Positions 17,353-26,007 of a stretch of DNA of 64,000 nt are shown here, piece after piece. Both the position numbers and the translations under genes were made by a program. The stretch's first letter is position 1. Each line of letters starts with the position of its first letter. Source of the stretch: Pseudomonadota bacterium. GTDB lineage: Bacteria > Desulfobacterota > Desulfovibrionia > Desulfovibrionales > Desulfovibrionaceae. The stretch spans positions 1 to 64,000 of the forward strand of contig JAEZYD010000052.1 of assembly GCA_023419375.1 (NCBI GenBank), in the 5' to 3' direction. Under the pieces are notes generated by a model. It made no database searches, was not told the origin of the DNA, and worked only from the letters and a program-made list of their open reading frames with translations.

Positions 17353-18696
17353 ATGCCCTTGCGTGTCGCCATTGTTGACGATGAGCCTGTTGTCTGCAAA
17401 CGCCTGAGCCAGGCCCTTGTGAAAGAAGGGTATGCCGTCGAGGCCTTTATGAGTGCCCGTTCTTTTCTGGAGGCCATGATTGAGCAGCCATTTGACGTTG
17501 TTTTTTCAGACATGCTGCTGCCGGATATGAACGGCCTTGAACTGTTGCCCAAAATCAAGGGCCTGAAGCCGGAAACCGAAGTCATCATTGTAACCGGGCA
17601 CGGTACTATTTCTACCGCCATAGAGGCCATGCGCGAAGGGGCCTTTCATTATGTCACCAAGCCAGTGAATTTCACCGAGATTCGTACCCTTGCCCGCCAT
17701 GCCCAGGAAAAAATCGCAATGCGTATGGAAAATATCCGTTTGCGAGAGGCCCTTCTGGGCACTACGGGGCTGTCTTCCATAGTGGGCAAAAGTCCGGCCA
17801 TTCAGGAACTTTTTTCGCTTATCCGCAAGGTTGCGCCCGTTGACTGCAACGTGCTTGTTCAGGGCGACAGCGGGACAGGCAAGGCCCTTGTGGCCCTTGC
17901 CCTGCACCATCTGAGCCCGCGCCGCAACCAGCCTTTTGTTACTTTCAATTGCGGTGGTTTTACGGAAGAACTCATCAGCAGTGAACTTTTTGGCTATGAA
18001 AAAGGGGCCTTTACCGGGGCGGCAACAGGCAAGATCGGCCTGCTTGAGGCTGCATCAGGGGGTACGGTATTTTTGGACGAGGTGGGCGAGATGCCGCTGG
18101 CCATGCAGGTGCGGCTGCTGCATGTGCTTCAGGAAAGGCGAATCTTGCGGGTTGGCGGCACACGCACGGTGGATCTGGACATCCGCGTTATTGCCGCCAC
18201 AAACCGGGACTTGAAGGCCGAGGTGGAAAAAGGGAATTTTCGCGAGGATCTGTTCTTCCGGCTCAATGTAGTCAGTACAACCTTGCCGCGCCTGATAGAC
18301 CGACGCGAAGATATCCCGCTTCTGGTGCAGCATTTTATTGAAAAATACCGTCTGGCGTTTCGCAAACAGGTTTATGACCTGGATGAGCAGGCGCTTGCAG
18401 CGTTGATGGGCTATAGTTTCCCCGGCAATGTGCGCGAACTGGAAAATATTATTGAGCGAGCTGTAGCCCTTACCGACGGTGAAACCATTACCCCGGCTGA
18501 CTTGCCTGAAGATATCCGGCGGCTGGAATTTGATACGCTTGAGGGTGGGGGGCTGCCCACGCTGGCGGAGATGGAGCGTCGCTATGTAATCAAAATTATG
18601 GAAAAAACAGGATATAATAAAAAGCTTGCGGCAGAGGTGCTGGGCATGCCCCGCACCACATTGTGGCGCAAGCTTAAGGAGTACGGCGTGGATTAG
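17353..18696 (+). CDS. Sigma-54-dependent response regulator (NtrC family)
   Basis: A 447-residue activator with receiver (phospho-acceptor Asp53, Thr81, Lys103), AAA+ domain and Fis-type helix-turn-helix. The sigma-54-contacting loop GAFTGA is intact at 218-223 and Walker B (GGTVFLDEVGEM) at 237-248. The Walker A reads GDSGTGKA (171-178) rather than the usual GESGTGKE; the lysine is kept, but the unusual last residue could alter ATPase behaviour. DNA binding is by the C-terminal about 45 residues (MEKTGYNKKLAAEVLGMPRT region). Partner of the kinase just upstream and the likely activator of the promoter at 15650-15666. Confidence 0.95.
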   Translation: MPLRVAIVDDEPVVCKRLSQALVKEGYAVEAFMSARSFLEAMIEQPFDVVFSDMLLPDMNGLELLPKIKGLKPETEVIIVTGHGTISTAIEAMREGAFHYVTKPVNFTEIRTLARHAQEKIAMRMENIRLREALLGTTGLSSIVGKSPAIQELFSLIRKVAPVDCNVLVQGDSGTGKALVALALHHLSPRRNQPFVTFNCGGFTEELISSELFGYEKGAFTGAATGKIGLLEAASGGTVFLDEVGEMPLAMQVRLLHVLQERRILRVGGTRTVDLDIRVIAATNRDLKAEVEKGNFREDLFFRLNVVSTTLPRLIDRREDIPLLVQHFIEKYRLAFRKQVYDLDEQALAALMGYSFPGNVRELENIIERAVALTDGETITPADLPEDIRRLEFDTLEGGGLPTLAEMERRYVIKIMEKTGYNKKLAAEVLGMPRTTLWRKLKEYGVD

Positions 18697-18755
18697 GGCA
18701 CACCCCCTGCGGCGTCTATGTATCCATGTGCAGATTGATGATCCATATCTGCACG

Positions 18756-18806
18756 CAGCCCCGCATGTCAGCTACAAATAATGGCTTTGCGCGGCATGCG
18801 GGGCTG
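18756..18806. terminator. Inverted repeat between convergent genes
   Basis: A perfect 12-bp stem (CAGCCCCGCATG at 18756-18767, CATGCGGGGCTG at 18795-18806) separated by 27 nt. It lies between the ends of convergent genes and may terminate both, although no strong T-run follows. Confidence 0.5.
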
Positions 18807-18822
18807 TGGTGCGGGTATCGGT

Positions 18823-19224
18823 CTAGAAGCTGAAAGACTGAGGCGGATTGCCACTGAAATCAAACAGGAAGGCCGTACCGTGATCAACGCTGAAAACCGT
18901 AAAGTCCGGGTTCTCCGCCGAGCCGTATATGGAACGCACAAGGCCGTTGTTTTCAATGATGCGCCGCTTGATCGCCATATCATCGTCCAGATTGGCCTGC
19001 CCTTTTACGCGCAGGGTTTCCATCTTGGGCGACATGCAGGCAAGTTCCAGCCGGGGGTCGCTCTGCAACTGGGCAAATGTTTCTTTTGAGCGCGCGGTGC
19101 AGAACCACAGGCGGCCATTTTCCGCAAACTGAAACTGGAAAGGCCGCACGCGGGCCGCGCCGGAATCAGAAGTGGCAAGAAAAACCGTGGTGTTGGCTGC
19201 AAGAAAATCAATAACCTTTTGCAT
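18823..19224 (-). CDS. Pyridoxamine 5'-phosphate oxidase-like FMN-binding protein
   Basis: A 133-residue split-barrel flavoprotein of the PNPOx-like family, identified by VFLATSDSGAARVRPFQF, GRLWFCTARSKETFAQL and the PRLELACMSP strand. Such small proteins bind FMN (or F420/heme) and act as reductases of uncertain substrate. It has its own ribosome-binding site (GGAGAA) and a MarR-type operator (19241-19252) immediately upstream, the same sequence as that in front of the adjacent marR-like gene, so it is probably a repressed target of that regulator. Confidence 0.85.
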   Translation of the reverse strand: MQKVIDFLAANTTVFLATSDSGAARVRPFQFQFAENGRLWFCTARSKETFAQLQSDPRLELACMSPKMETLRVKGQANLDDDMAIKRRIIENNGLVRSIYGSAENPDFTVFSVDHGTAFLFDFSGNPPQSFSF

Positions 19225-19240
19225 GATGTTCTCCTTTTTA

Positions 19241-19252
19241 TTCTATATCGAA
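19241..19252 (-). promoter_or_regulatory. MarR-type operator upstream of the FMN-barrel gene
   Basis: TTCTATATCGAA on the plus strand, the exact reverse complement of the site at 19764-19775. On the minus strand it overlaps the likely -10 hexamer TAGAAT, 17 bp upstream of the start codon, so binding would block transcription. Confidence 0.7.
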
Positions 19253-19308
19253 CTATTTTTTCACAAAAAAGCATCCAAAGCACAGCGCGTTGGATGCTTT
19301 TGCGGGTA

Positions 19309-19749
19309 TCAGAATATGGTTTTCAGGCTGATGTTGCGCAGCACTCTTTCCAGCCCGGCAACAAGAGTTTCCCTGTCGGCTTGGGGCATGTCGCCCCACA
19401 CGGCATCAAGCAGAGTCTGGGAAATGGCGTCAAAATCAGCCTTGGCGGCAAGAGCTTTGGCGGAAAGTGAAACCAGCGTAACCCGGGAATCTTCCTGCGA
19501 GGGAGATTTGGTTACGTAGCCAGCCTGCTCCAGTTTGCCGACCAGCGTAGTCACAGTGTTTTTTTGTTTGCCTATGGCTTCGGCAAGCGCGCTCATATGC
19601 ATGGGGCCGCGCGTAAACAGGGCCTGTAAAATGGCCCCGTGAGAGGGGGCCATGCCGCCGTGCCCGCGCTTTTCAAGCTCGGCGACGATAAGGTTGTTGG
19701 CCTGTTCGCGCACCCGGCCTATGAGGGCAACAATGTGATCGGTCTTCAT
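19309..19749 (-). CDS. MarR family transcriptional regulator
   Basis: A 146-residue winged-helix repressor with the MarR core: helix-turn-helix (MSALAEAIGKQKNTVTTLVG region) followed by the wing containing the hallmark DSRVTLVSLS. Start taken at 19749 (MKTDHIV). An upstream in-frame start would place the promoter and operator within the coding sequence. There is no ribosome-binding site, and the predicted transcription start falls at or next to the ATG, so the mRNA may be leaderless. It probably represses itself and the FMN-barrel gene through the twin operators. Ligand unknown. Confidence 0.88.
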   Translation of the reverse strand: MKTDHIVALIGRVREQANNLIVAELEKRGHGGMAPSHGAILQALFTRGPMHMSALAEAIGKQKNTVTTLVGKLEQAGYVTKSPSQEDSRVTLVSLSAKALAAKADFDAISQTLLDAVWGDMPQADRETLVAGLERVLRNISLKTIF

Positions 19750-19756
19750 GTGGGGA

Positions 19757-19785
19757 AATTTATTTCGATATAGAACTAATGTCAA
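19757..19785 (-). promoter_or_regulatory. Promoter with embedded operator of the marR-like gene
   Basis: Minus strand: -35 TTGACA (19780-19785), 17-bp spacer, -10 TAAATT (19757-19762). The operator TTCTATATCGAA (plus strand 19764-19775) lies inside the spacer. Only 7 bp separate the -10 from the ATG. Confidence 0.7.
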
Positions 19786-19821
19786 GTCTGTCATGATCTG
19801 CGCACAGCTGAAAAAGCAAAA

Positions 19822-19855
19822 ATCCCCGGCATTGCCTGAGGGCACTGCCGGGGAT
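19822..19855 (-). terminator. Rho-independent terminator of trpS
   Basis: Perfect 10-bp stem (ATCCCCGGCA at 19822-19831, TGCCGGGGAT at 19846-19855). On the minus strand it is followed by TTTTTGCTTTTT, about 58 bp beyond the trpS stop. Confidence 0.85.
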
Positions 19856-19913
19856 GGCTGGGTATGGTGCGGCGCAATTATCTGCGCTCAGAGCAGCCCT
19901 GTGGTGGAGCTGT

Positions 19914-20981
19914 TTATTTGGATTGCAGCTTGAGGCCCGCTTCAAAATGGTTCAGCTTCATGGCCCGGCGAACCTTTTCAAGGGTTTTTGCGGCCTTGCC
20001 ATAGGCCTTTTCCGTACCTTTCTTGAGCACGTCAATGACGAAAGGAATGTCCTGTTCGTATTGCTGCCTGCGGGTGCGGATGGGGCCGAGGATCTGCTGC
20101 ATGACTTCGTTGAGGAACTTTTTTACCGCCACATCGCCAAGGCCGCCGCGCTGGTAGTGGGCCTTCATTTCGTCCAGGTTGGGGTAGGGCGAATTGAACT
20201 TGGCAAAGTCTTCCGGCACGGCAAAGGCGTCCAGGTAGGTGAACACGGTATTGCCTTCAATCTTGCCGGGGTCGGAAGCCTTGAGGTGGCCGGGGTCGGT
20301 AAACATGCTGAAAATCTTGTCGTGAACTTCCTTTTCGGAATCGCTCAGGTAAATGCAGTTGCCGATGGACTTGCTCATTTTGGCCTTGCCGTCAATGCCG
20401 GGCAGGCGCAGGCAGGCGGCGTTCTGTTCCAGCAGGATCTGCGGTTCCACCAGGGTTTCGCCGTAGGTGCTGTTAAACTTGCGCACGATTTCCACGGTCT
20501 GTTCCAGCATGGGCTTCTGGTCTTCGCCAACAGGCACGGCGGTGGCTTCAAAAGCCGTGATGTCTGCCGCCTGGCTGATGGGGTAGGTGAAGAATCCCAC
20601 GGGAATGCTCTGCTCAAAATTTTTCTGGGCAATCTCTGCCTTGACCGTGGGGTTGCGCTGCAAACGCGACACCGTGACGAGGTTCATATAGTGGAAGCTC
20701 AGCTCGTAAAGCTGCGGCAACTGCGACTGGATGAAGATGGAGGACTTTTCCGGGTCAATGCCGCAGGCAAGGTAGTCCAGCGCCACTTCAAGGATGTTGT
20801 TGCGCACTTTTTCAGGATTGTCGGCATTGTCGGTCAGAGCCTGGGCATCGGCCAGCATGATGTAGATTTCATCAAATTTGCCAGAATTTTGCAGCAAAAC
20901 GCGCTGCTTGAGCGATCCGGCGAAGTGTCCGATGTGCAGCTTTCCCGTGGGGCGATCCCCGGTCAGAATGATATTGCTCAT
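19914..20981 (-). CDS. trpS: Tryptophanyl-tRNA synthetase
   Basis: A 355-residue class I aminoacyl-tRNA synthetase that charges tRNA-Trp. The ATP-binding HIGH signature is exact (KLHIGH near 14-19) and the KMSKS loop is in GKAKMSKSIGN (about 200). Length and the QAADITAF...VPVGEDQ segment fit bacterial TrpRS. It is transcribed alone and ends at the terminator at 19822-19855. The ribosome-binding site is weak. Confidence 0.97.
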   Translation of the reverse strand: MSNIILTGDRPTGKLHIGHFAGSLKQRVLLQNSGKFDEIYIMLADAQALTDNADNPEKVRNNILEVALDYLACGIDPEKSSIFIQSQLPQLYELSFHYMNLVTVSRLQRNPTVKAEIAQKNFEQSIPVGFFTYPISQAADITAFEATAVPVGEDQKPMLEQTVEIVRKFNSTYGETLVEPQILLEQNAACLRLPGIDGKAKMSKSIGNCIYLSDSEKEVHDKIFSMFTDPGHLKASDPGKIEGNTVFTYLDAFAVPEDFAKFNSPYPNLDEMKAHYQRGGLGDVAVKKFLNEVMQQILGPIRTRRQQYEQDIPFVIDVLKKGTEKAYGKAAKTLEKVRRAMKLNHFEAGLKLQSK

Positions 20982-21344
20982 AATGTTCTGCGTATGCCCT
21001 GGGCAAGGGCATCAGGAACGCAGCCTCCATGCGTGAATTTTTTGCTACAGAGCGGGCTTGCTCCATAAATATGCAACCGTGCCGCAATGTTTGCACATTT
21101 AGCAGGGCGTAGGTTTTTGCCTATACACCAAGCATGCGCAGGCCACAAGGGGCAAGGCCAGTTGGGGCGAGGCTTCGGCGCTTTAATTGGGAATTTATTC
21201 ACTTGCGGGCTGCAGTGTGCGGGCGTATGGTCAGGGCGTCAGCAGCAGCTTGCAGCCTGCGTGCCGATATGTTTTTATTATTCTGTGATTCCATTGCGTT
21301 GTATGCATTTATTTAGAGTGTGTTCATGTAACGGGAGTGTGATC
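20982..21344. other. Divergent intergenic region between trpS and the cupin gene
   Basis: It must carry both promoters. No gene, attenuator-like Trp-codon leader or strong hairpin is evident. Confidence 0.5.
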
Positions 21345-21773
21345 ATGAAAAAGATGCTTTTTGCCGCAGCGCTGTGTTCACTGGTATTTGCCGGAACGGC
21401 TCTTGCGGGCGAACCGCAGCTCTACCCCAAGGATTCCCTGAAAACCTGGAACCGCGATAACGTGGCGGGCGGTCAGGGAACCTTGTTTGGCCAGTTCGGC
21501 TTTACCCGCAACGATGCCTCCAAGGACATGGTCATCAAGGAAATCGGCTGGATGACCCTGCAACCGGGCGCTTCCATTGGCATGCACAAGCATGAAAACA
21601 ATGAAGACGCCTACATCATCGTTTCCGGCGAGGGCGTGTTCACCGACAGCGCGGGCAAGGAAACTCCGGTAAAAGGCGGCGACATCACCATCGCCCGTCC
21701 TGGCGATACCCATGCGCTTAAAAACAGCGGTAGCGTGCCGCTGGTATTTCTGGATGTGATCGGCCAGCGCTAA
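21345..21773 (+). CDS. Secreted cupin-domain protein
   Basis: A 142-residue protein with a signal peptide (MKK, hydrophobic 5-20, cleavage after ALA) and a single cupin barrel. The metal-binding set is visible: His81, His83, Glu87 in GMHKHENNEDAY and His123 in DTHALKN. Periplasmic cupins of this type may be isomerases, dioxygenases or binding proteins; the substrate cannot be told. The start was chosen at 21345 because it gives the signal peptide and follows GGGAGTG; the longer upstream frame is non-coding. A terminator follows. Confidence 0.85.
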   Translation: MKKMLFAAALCSLVFAGTALAGEPQLYPKDSLKTWNRDNVAGGQGTLFGQFGFTRNDASKDMVIKEIGWMTLQPGASIGMHKHENNEDAYIIVSGEGVFTDSAGKETPVKGGDITIARPGDTHALKNSGSVPLVFLDVIGQR

Positions 21774-21811
21774 CGCTTTGAGCTGTCAGGGCAAGGTGGC
21801 CCGATAAATAT

Positions 21812-21873
21812 ACCCCATCAGGCAAACAAAGCACGGCAGTCCGTACGCTGCTTCTTTGAAAACCTGATGGGGT
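21812..21873 (+). terminator. Terminator after the cupin gene
   Basis: An 11-bp perfect stem (21812-21822 with 21863-21873, ACCCCATCAGG/CCTGATGGGGT) enclosing a further inner pairing (CAAAGCA...TGCTTCTTTG), followed by a TTTTT run. Confidence 0.8.
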
Positions 21874-21947
21874 TTTTATTTGGTGAAACGGATTGTATTC
21901 GCGGGGGCACTTTCAGGTTGTACCTTGCTATCATTCAGCCAGCAGCG

Positions 21948-22817
21948 CTATTCACTGGTTTTGTCCGTGGTCAGCAGAAATACCGCGCTGAGAACCAGCG
22001 CGCCGCCCATCCAGCCTGAGGCACTAAAGCTCTCGTTCCAGAACAGCCAGACCCAAAGGGTTCCCAGTACCGGCTCCAGATGGCAGGTGACGGCGGCCCG
22101 CACAAGGCTGATGCGTTTCAGCCCCTGCCCGTAGCAGATGTAGGCCATGTAGCAGGTGAGCAGCCCCAGGGCGAACAGCCAGCCCCATGTGCCCGGGGCG
22201 TGATCCACATGCACCGGGCCGCTGATGCCAAGGGCCGCCACACCGCCCAGCAGCATGAAGCCATAAATGCTGGCTGTGGAATAGCGGCGTTGCCACCAGC
22301 GGTAAAAGGGATAGTGCGTGGCGTAGCACAGGCCGGAGAGCAGGCCAAAACCAATGCCCGCAAGGGATGTTTCGCCCGGCAGGCTGCCGCCGGAAAAGCA
22401 GACCAGCGCCGTGCCGGAAAGGGCAATGAGCACGGCCAGCGCCTTGCGTCGTGTTATATGCTCGCCAAACAGAAAGCGCGAAAAAACAGCCACCCACACC
22501 GGGGCCGTATACAGCAGCACTACGGCGGTTGCGCCGCCGCTGAGCTTGATGGCCATTTGCATGGCCCCGAAAAACACCCCAACGCCCCAAGCGCCAAAGA
22601 GCATAAACGTCAGGGCATGGCGCAAGGGAATGCGCAGCCCCCCGGTCAGAGCGGCATGCGCCAGGAAAAAGGCGCAGCCTATGGCCGCCCGCCAAAAGGC
22701 CGTTTCAAGGGGCAATACACCCGCATGCTGGCAAAATTTGGAAACAACGCCCAGCAGCGACCACAACAGGGCCGCCAGCAAAATCCATACATAGCCGTTA
22801 AACATGTTCTGCCGCAT
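21948..22817 (-). CDS. EamA/DMT family transporter
   Basis: A 289-residue membrane protein of the drug/metabolite transporter superfamily with about ten predicted spans in two EamA repeats (the first from WILLAALLWSLLGVVSKF, the second from GIGFGLLSGLCYATHYPFYRWW). DMT exporters carry amino acids, nucleotide sugars or drugs; substrate unknown. Third gene in a leftward run after a deacetylase and a phosphodiesterase (23-bp gap), so it may export a product or move a lipid- or sugar-related substrate. Confidence 0.85.
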   Translation of the reverse strand: MRQNMFNGYVWILLAALLWSLLGVVSKFCQHAGVLPLETAFWRAAIGCAFFLAHAALTGGLRIPLRHALTFMLFGAWGVGVFFGAMQMAIKLSGGATAVVLLYTAPVWVAVFSRFLFGEHITRRKALAVLIALSGTALVCFSGGSLPGETSLAGIGFGLLSGLCYATHYPFYRWWQRRYSTASIYGFMLLGGVAALGISGPVHVDHAPGTWGWLFALGLLTCYMAYICYGQGLKRISLVRAAVTCHLEPVLGTLWVWLFWNESFSASGWMGGALVLSAVFLLTTDKTSE

Positions 22818-22840
22818 GATATTGATGGAGGTACAGGGTG

Positions 22841-23611
22841 TTATTCAATGCCGAGCGCACGGCATACAAGCCCTGCAATCTGCGTCTGATCTGCGGGCAG
22901 CGGGGTGTTGTTAAACCCTTCGCCCGCCAGCCACAGGGGAACCCGGCGGGTGGCTTCGCTGTTGTCGTTGTGGCTGCCGTCATCGTCCATGCCGTGATCG
23001 CTGGTGACCAGCACCGCATAGCCTGCCGCCGTCCATTCCGGCAGCCAGCGGGCCAGCAGGCCATCGGCCCTGCGGGCGGCATCCCGGTATTCCTTGCTGT
23101 CTGCGCCATGCAAATGGCCCGCGTTGTCGATGCCCATGCTGTGCGCCAGCAGCAGATGCGGCTCATGACGCCGTCGCAGGCAGGCCGCATCGTGAAAAAG
23201 CTCATCGTCCGGGTAGGCATCGGTGCAGTAAAACAGGCCGTGGGCAATGGCCAGGGCCGCATCGTCCGTGATACGGTCGCGCCCCGGCTCATAGGGGGCC
23301 ACGTTGCACAGTTCGCTCATCCAGTGGTAGGCAGCGGCGGCGGTGGTCAGGCCTGCGGCCTGCGCGCGGCTGAAAATGGAGGGCGCGGGGCAGAGGCGGG
23401 CATCATCATTATGCATAATGCCGCTTTGCGCCGGGCTCAGGCCTGTGAGCAGGGTGGCGTAAATGGGGCGGGAGAGCGGCGGCAGTTCGCCTTGCAACTC
23501 CGTATGGCGCGCCAGCCCCGCATCGGCGAGCGATTGCATGTAACTCATGCAGCGGCGGGCCGTGGCGGCGGCAAGGCCATCCAGCAGCACAAAGACCACG
23601 CGGGGCATCAC
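22841..23611 (-). CDS. Alkaline-phosphatase-superfamily phosphodiesterase
   Basis: A 256-residue type I phosphodiesterase/nucleotide pyrophosphatase-fold enzyme. The two-metal site is complete: Asp11 (LLDG), a probable nucleophile Ser47 (PPLSRPIYATLLTG), Asp162 and His166 (GIDNAGH), Asp205-His206 (TSDHGMDDDG), His214. No signal peptide, so cytoplasmic. It overlaps the deacetylase gene by 4 bp (ATGA), indicating coupled translation. The substrate, possibly a phosphorylated sugar or lipid, is unknown. Confidence 0.85.
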   Translation of the reverse strand: MMPRVVFVLLDGLAAATARRCMSYMQSLADAGLARHTELQGELPPLSRPIYATLLTGLSPAQSGIMHNDDARLCPAPSIFSRAQAAGLTTAAAAYHWMSELCNVAPYEPGRDRITDDAALAIAHGLFYCTDAYPDDELFHDAACLRRRHEPHLLLAHSMGIDNAGHLHGADSKEYRDAARRADGLLARWLPEWTAAGYAVLVTSDHGMDDDGSHNDNSEATRRVPLWLAGEGFNNTPLPADQTQIAGLVCRALGIE

Positions 23612-24633
23612 CAGTCTCCCTTGCCTGCCGGGCGGGGGCCGAAGTCAAGGCCGGGGGCCTGCTCGCGCAGTTGGGCGGCGGTGAGCCCGCGCACTGCGTA
23701 ATTGCGCGCCAGCCAAGCCAGAAAATCATAAATTTTTTTGTACAGGGCATCGGCGGCTTTTTGATCGGGGATATTGGGCGAGCCGCCGGGCAGCATTTCT
23801 GACGAATGCCAGAACAGGCTCAAAACCCGCCCGTCCCGCGCCATGTGCTGGCGTGCAGCCGCCCGCATGACGGCGGCGCTGTGCCATACCGGGTTGGGAC
23901 TCAACGCTCCCCAAAAATGAAAGGAATCAGCCCAGGCCGCGCCTTTGGCGCACCCATGCCACAGACGGGCCAGCGTGCGCGAAAGCGGAATCTGCGTAAC
24001 CGGCGATTCCAGCAGGCCGGGGGCGTCCTCAAGCCAGTACGGGTCGGAGGGCGCAAGGAAATGATCCGGCCCGTCATGGAAGATGCGCAGGGGGCACACC
24101 GAACTGTCAAAGGTGATGCCTTCCTCCGCCAGCAGGGGGCGCACTGTGGATTTGAGATCCCAGCGTCCCATGCGGAAGCTGGTCAGATCCGCCCCCTGAA
24201 ATTCGCGTCCGGCATCAAGAAGGGTGCGCAGGCGCTGGCGCAGCAGTTCGCGCGGCAGGCGGTCTGTGCGGGTGGGCGGGCCCTGTTTTTGCGTGGCGGG
24301 CCGCGCCGTGGCGTCCTCAAGGGGCGGTGTGCTCCAGTGGTGCAGGTGCGCGGCAATTTCCGCATCGCAGTGGTCGCGCATCCAGGCCAGATGAGAGCAG
24401 GCCTCGGCATTGGCAAAAACCGTGTGCGCGCAAAACAGCGTGATCGGAAAGCCCAGTTCGCTGGTGAGGGGGGCAAGCCTGCGCAGCAGGGCCACATTGC
24501 GCACGCCGCAGCCTTGCGCCGCATAATTGCCGGAAAACAGCCCCTCTTCTTCCACATCAAGGCTCACAATCACGCGCAGGGCGGGTTTGTCTGCCTGATT
24601 ATTGAAGCATGTATCGTTGGTGCAGTCAGTCAT
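23608..24633 (-). CDS. Polysaccharide deacetylase-like protein
   Basis: A 341-residue NodB-fold protein. The metal-binding motifs are SLDVEEEG (Asp26, with Glu28) in place of the usual TFDDG, and AAHLHHW (His96, His98/His99) as the H-X2-3-H motif. No signal peptide, suggesting a cytoplasmic substrate such as a lipid-linked sugar. First gene of the leftward trio with the phosphodiesterase and DMT transporter, and divergent from the glycosyltransferase at 24863, which supports a role in envelope glycan or glycolipid metabolism. Confidence 0.8.
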   Translation of the reverse strand: MTDCTNDTCFNNQADKPALRVIVSLDVEEEGLFSGNYAAQGCGVRNVALLRRLAPLTSELGFPITLFCAHTVFANAEACSHLAWMRDHCDAEIAAHLHHWSTPPLEDATARPATQKQGPPTRTDRLPRELLRQRLRTLLDAGREFQGADLTSFRMGRWDLKSTVRPLLAEEGITFDSSVCPLRIFHDGPDHFLAPSDPYWLEDAPGLLESPVTQIPLSRTLARLWHGCAKGAAWADSFHFWGALSPNPVWHSAAVMRAAARQHMARDGRVLSLFWHSSEMLPGGSPNIPDQKAADALYKKIYDFLAWLARNYAVRGLTAAQLREQAPGLDFGPRPAGKGDW

Positions 24634-24862
24634 TCCTTAATTGTAAGCCCAAGCCGGGCACATGGCAATGCGGGGCGCGCGCAAGCCGCTCACCTGCGGG
24701 GCCTGCTTGGGCGGCATAAAATAATTGCTTGTATTTTAAATATATTATGCGGTGGTGGCTTGGGCGGCCTTGCAAAACCGGGCGGAATGCATACAATAAT
24801 GCTTGCGGCAGTTCGGCTTTTGCGCCGCAACTTTCAGCCGTCCGGTTATCTGAAGGAGAAGC

Positions 24863-25954
24863 ATGACCATCCCACAGCGCATCCTCTTTTTTATGGAGGA
24901 TCTTTGTTATGGCGGTACGCAACGCCAGACTCTTGAACTGGCCCGCCGACTGGATCGAACTCGTTTTACGCCGGTCATGCTTACGCTCACTGGCCCCACT
25001 GATCTGGATGAAGCCGCGCGGGATGCGGGCATAGAGCTGCACCACATGGGGCATGACCGCAAGGTGCCGCCCCTGTTTTTTGCTGCCCTGTATTCAAAGC
25101 TGCGCAGGTTGCAGCCAGATGTCATCGTGCCCTGCACGGCCCTGCCCAATATCTGGGGGCGCATCTGGGGGCGGCTGGGCTGGCTTGGCGAGAAAAACAG
25201 CCCGCGCATTGTGGGAACCTGCCGTGGCGGCGGCGGCCCCAAGCGGCAGTATGAACGCTGGCTTTGGCGGCTTACGGATCACATGATCTGCAATTCCGAA
25301 GCATTGCATGAAATTTTGCTGCATTTTGGCTTGCCGCAATCCCGTTTGAGCTACATCCCCAACGGGGTGGATACGGAATTTTTTGCGCCGTCCGGAGCAG
25401 CGCCCTCGGCCCGAGCGCCCGAGATTGTTTGCGTGGCGCGCCTTGCGGGCGACAAGGATCACCTGACCCTCATGCGCGCCTTTGAGATTGTGCTGCAGCG
25501 CTACCCCTCGGCGCGTTTGCGCATTGTGGGTGATGGCCCGGAAGAGGCCAATCTGCATCAGTGGGCCGCGCAGCACGCCGCAGGAAACAGTGTGGACTTT
25601 ATCCCCGGCGGGCTTGATATGCGCGGGCACTATGCCGCTGGGCGCATCTTTGCCCTTTCATCCGTGCGCGAAGGCCAGCCCAATGTGATTCTTGAAGCCA
25701 TGGCCTGCGGCCTGCCTGTGTGCGCCACTTCGGTTGGCGGCATTCCCCGGCTGGTGGAGAACGGGCAGAACGGTCTGCTTTCGCATGCGGGCGATGTGGC
25801 GACCCTGGCGGAAAACTGCTGCCGTCTGCTTGAAGACGGCGCATTGTGCGATGCCATGGGGCAGGAAGGGCGGTTGCACGTGGAGCGGGATTTTTCCTTC
25901 ACTGCCATGGTGGAGGCGCATCAGGCTGTTTTTGCTGGTTTGCGCCGCAACTGA
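24863..25954 (+). CDS. Glycosyltransferase family 4
   Basis: A 363-residue GT-B retaining glycosyltransferase. The acceptor-domain Gly loop is YGGTQRQTLELARRL (15-30), the linker before the donor domain reads YIPNGVDTEFF, and the donor site contains E-X7-E as SVREGQPNVILEAMACGLPV. No membrane segment; acts at the inner face of the membrane. GAAGGAGAAG precedes the start. First gene of a rightward envelope cluster that runs to hldE and glk. Confidence 0.92.
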   Translation: MTIPQRILFFMEDLCYGGTQRQTLELARRLDRTRFTPVMLTLTGPTDLDEAARDAGIELHHMGHDRKVPPLFFAALYSKLRRLQPDVIVPCTALPNIWGRIWGRLGWLGEKNSPRIVGTCRGGGGPKRQYERWLWRLTDHMICNSEALHEILLHFGLPQSRLSYIPNGVDTEFFAPSGAAPSARAPEIVCVARLAGDKDHLTLMRAFEIVLQRYPSARLRIVGDGPEEANLHQWAAQHAAGNSVDFIPGGLDMRGHYAAGRIFALSSVREGQPNVILEAMACGLPVCATSVGGIPRLVENGQNGLLSHAGDVATLAENCCRLLEDGALCDAMGQEGRLHVERDFSFTAMVEAHQAVFAGLRRN

Positions 25955-26007
25955 CGGCTGAACTTGTCAATCAGTCTTCTGCCCAAGTGCGGAAGGCGCA
26001 GGAATAT

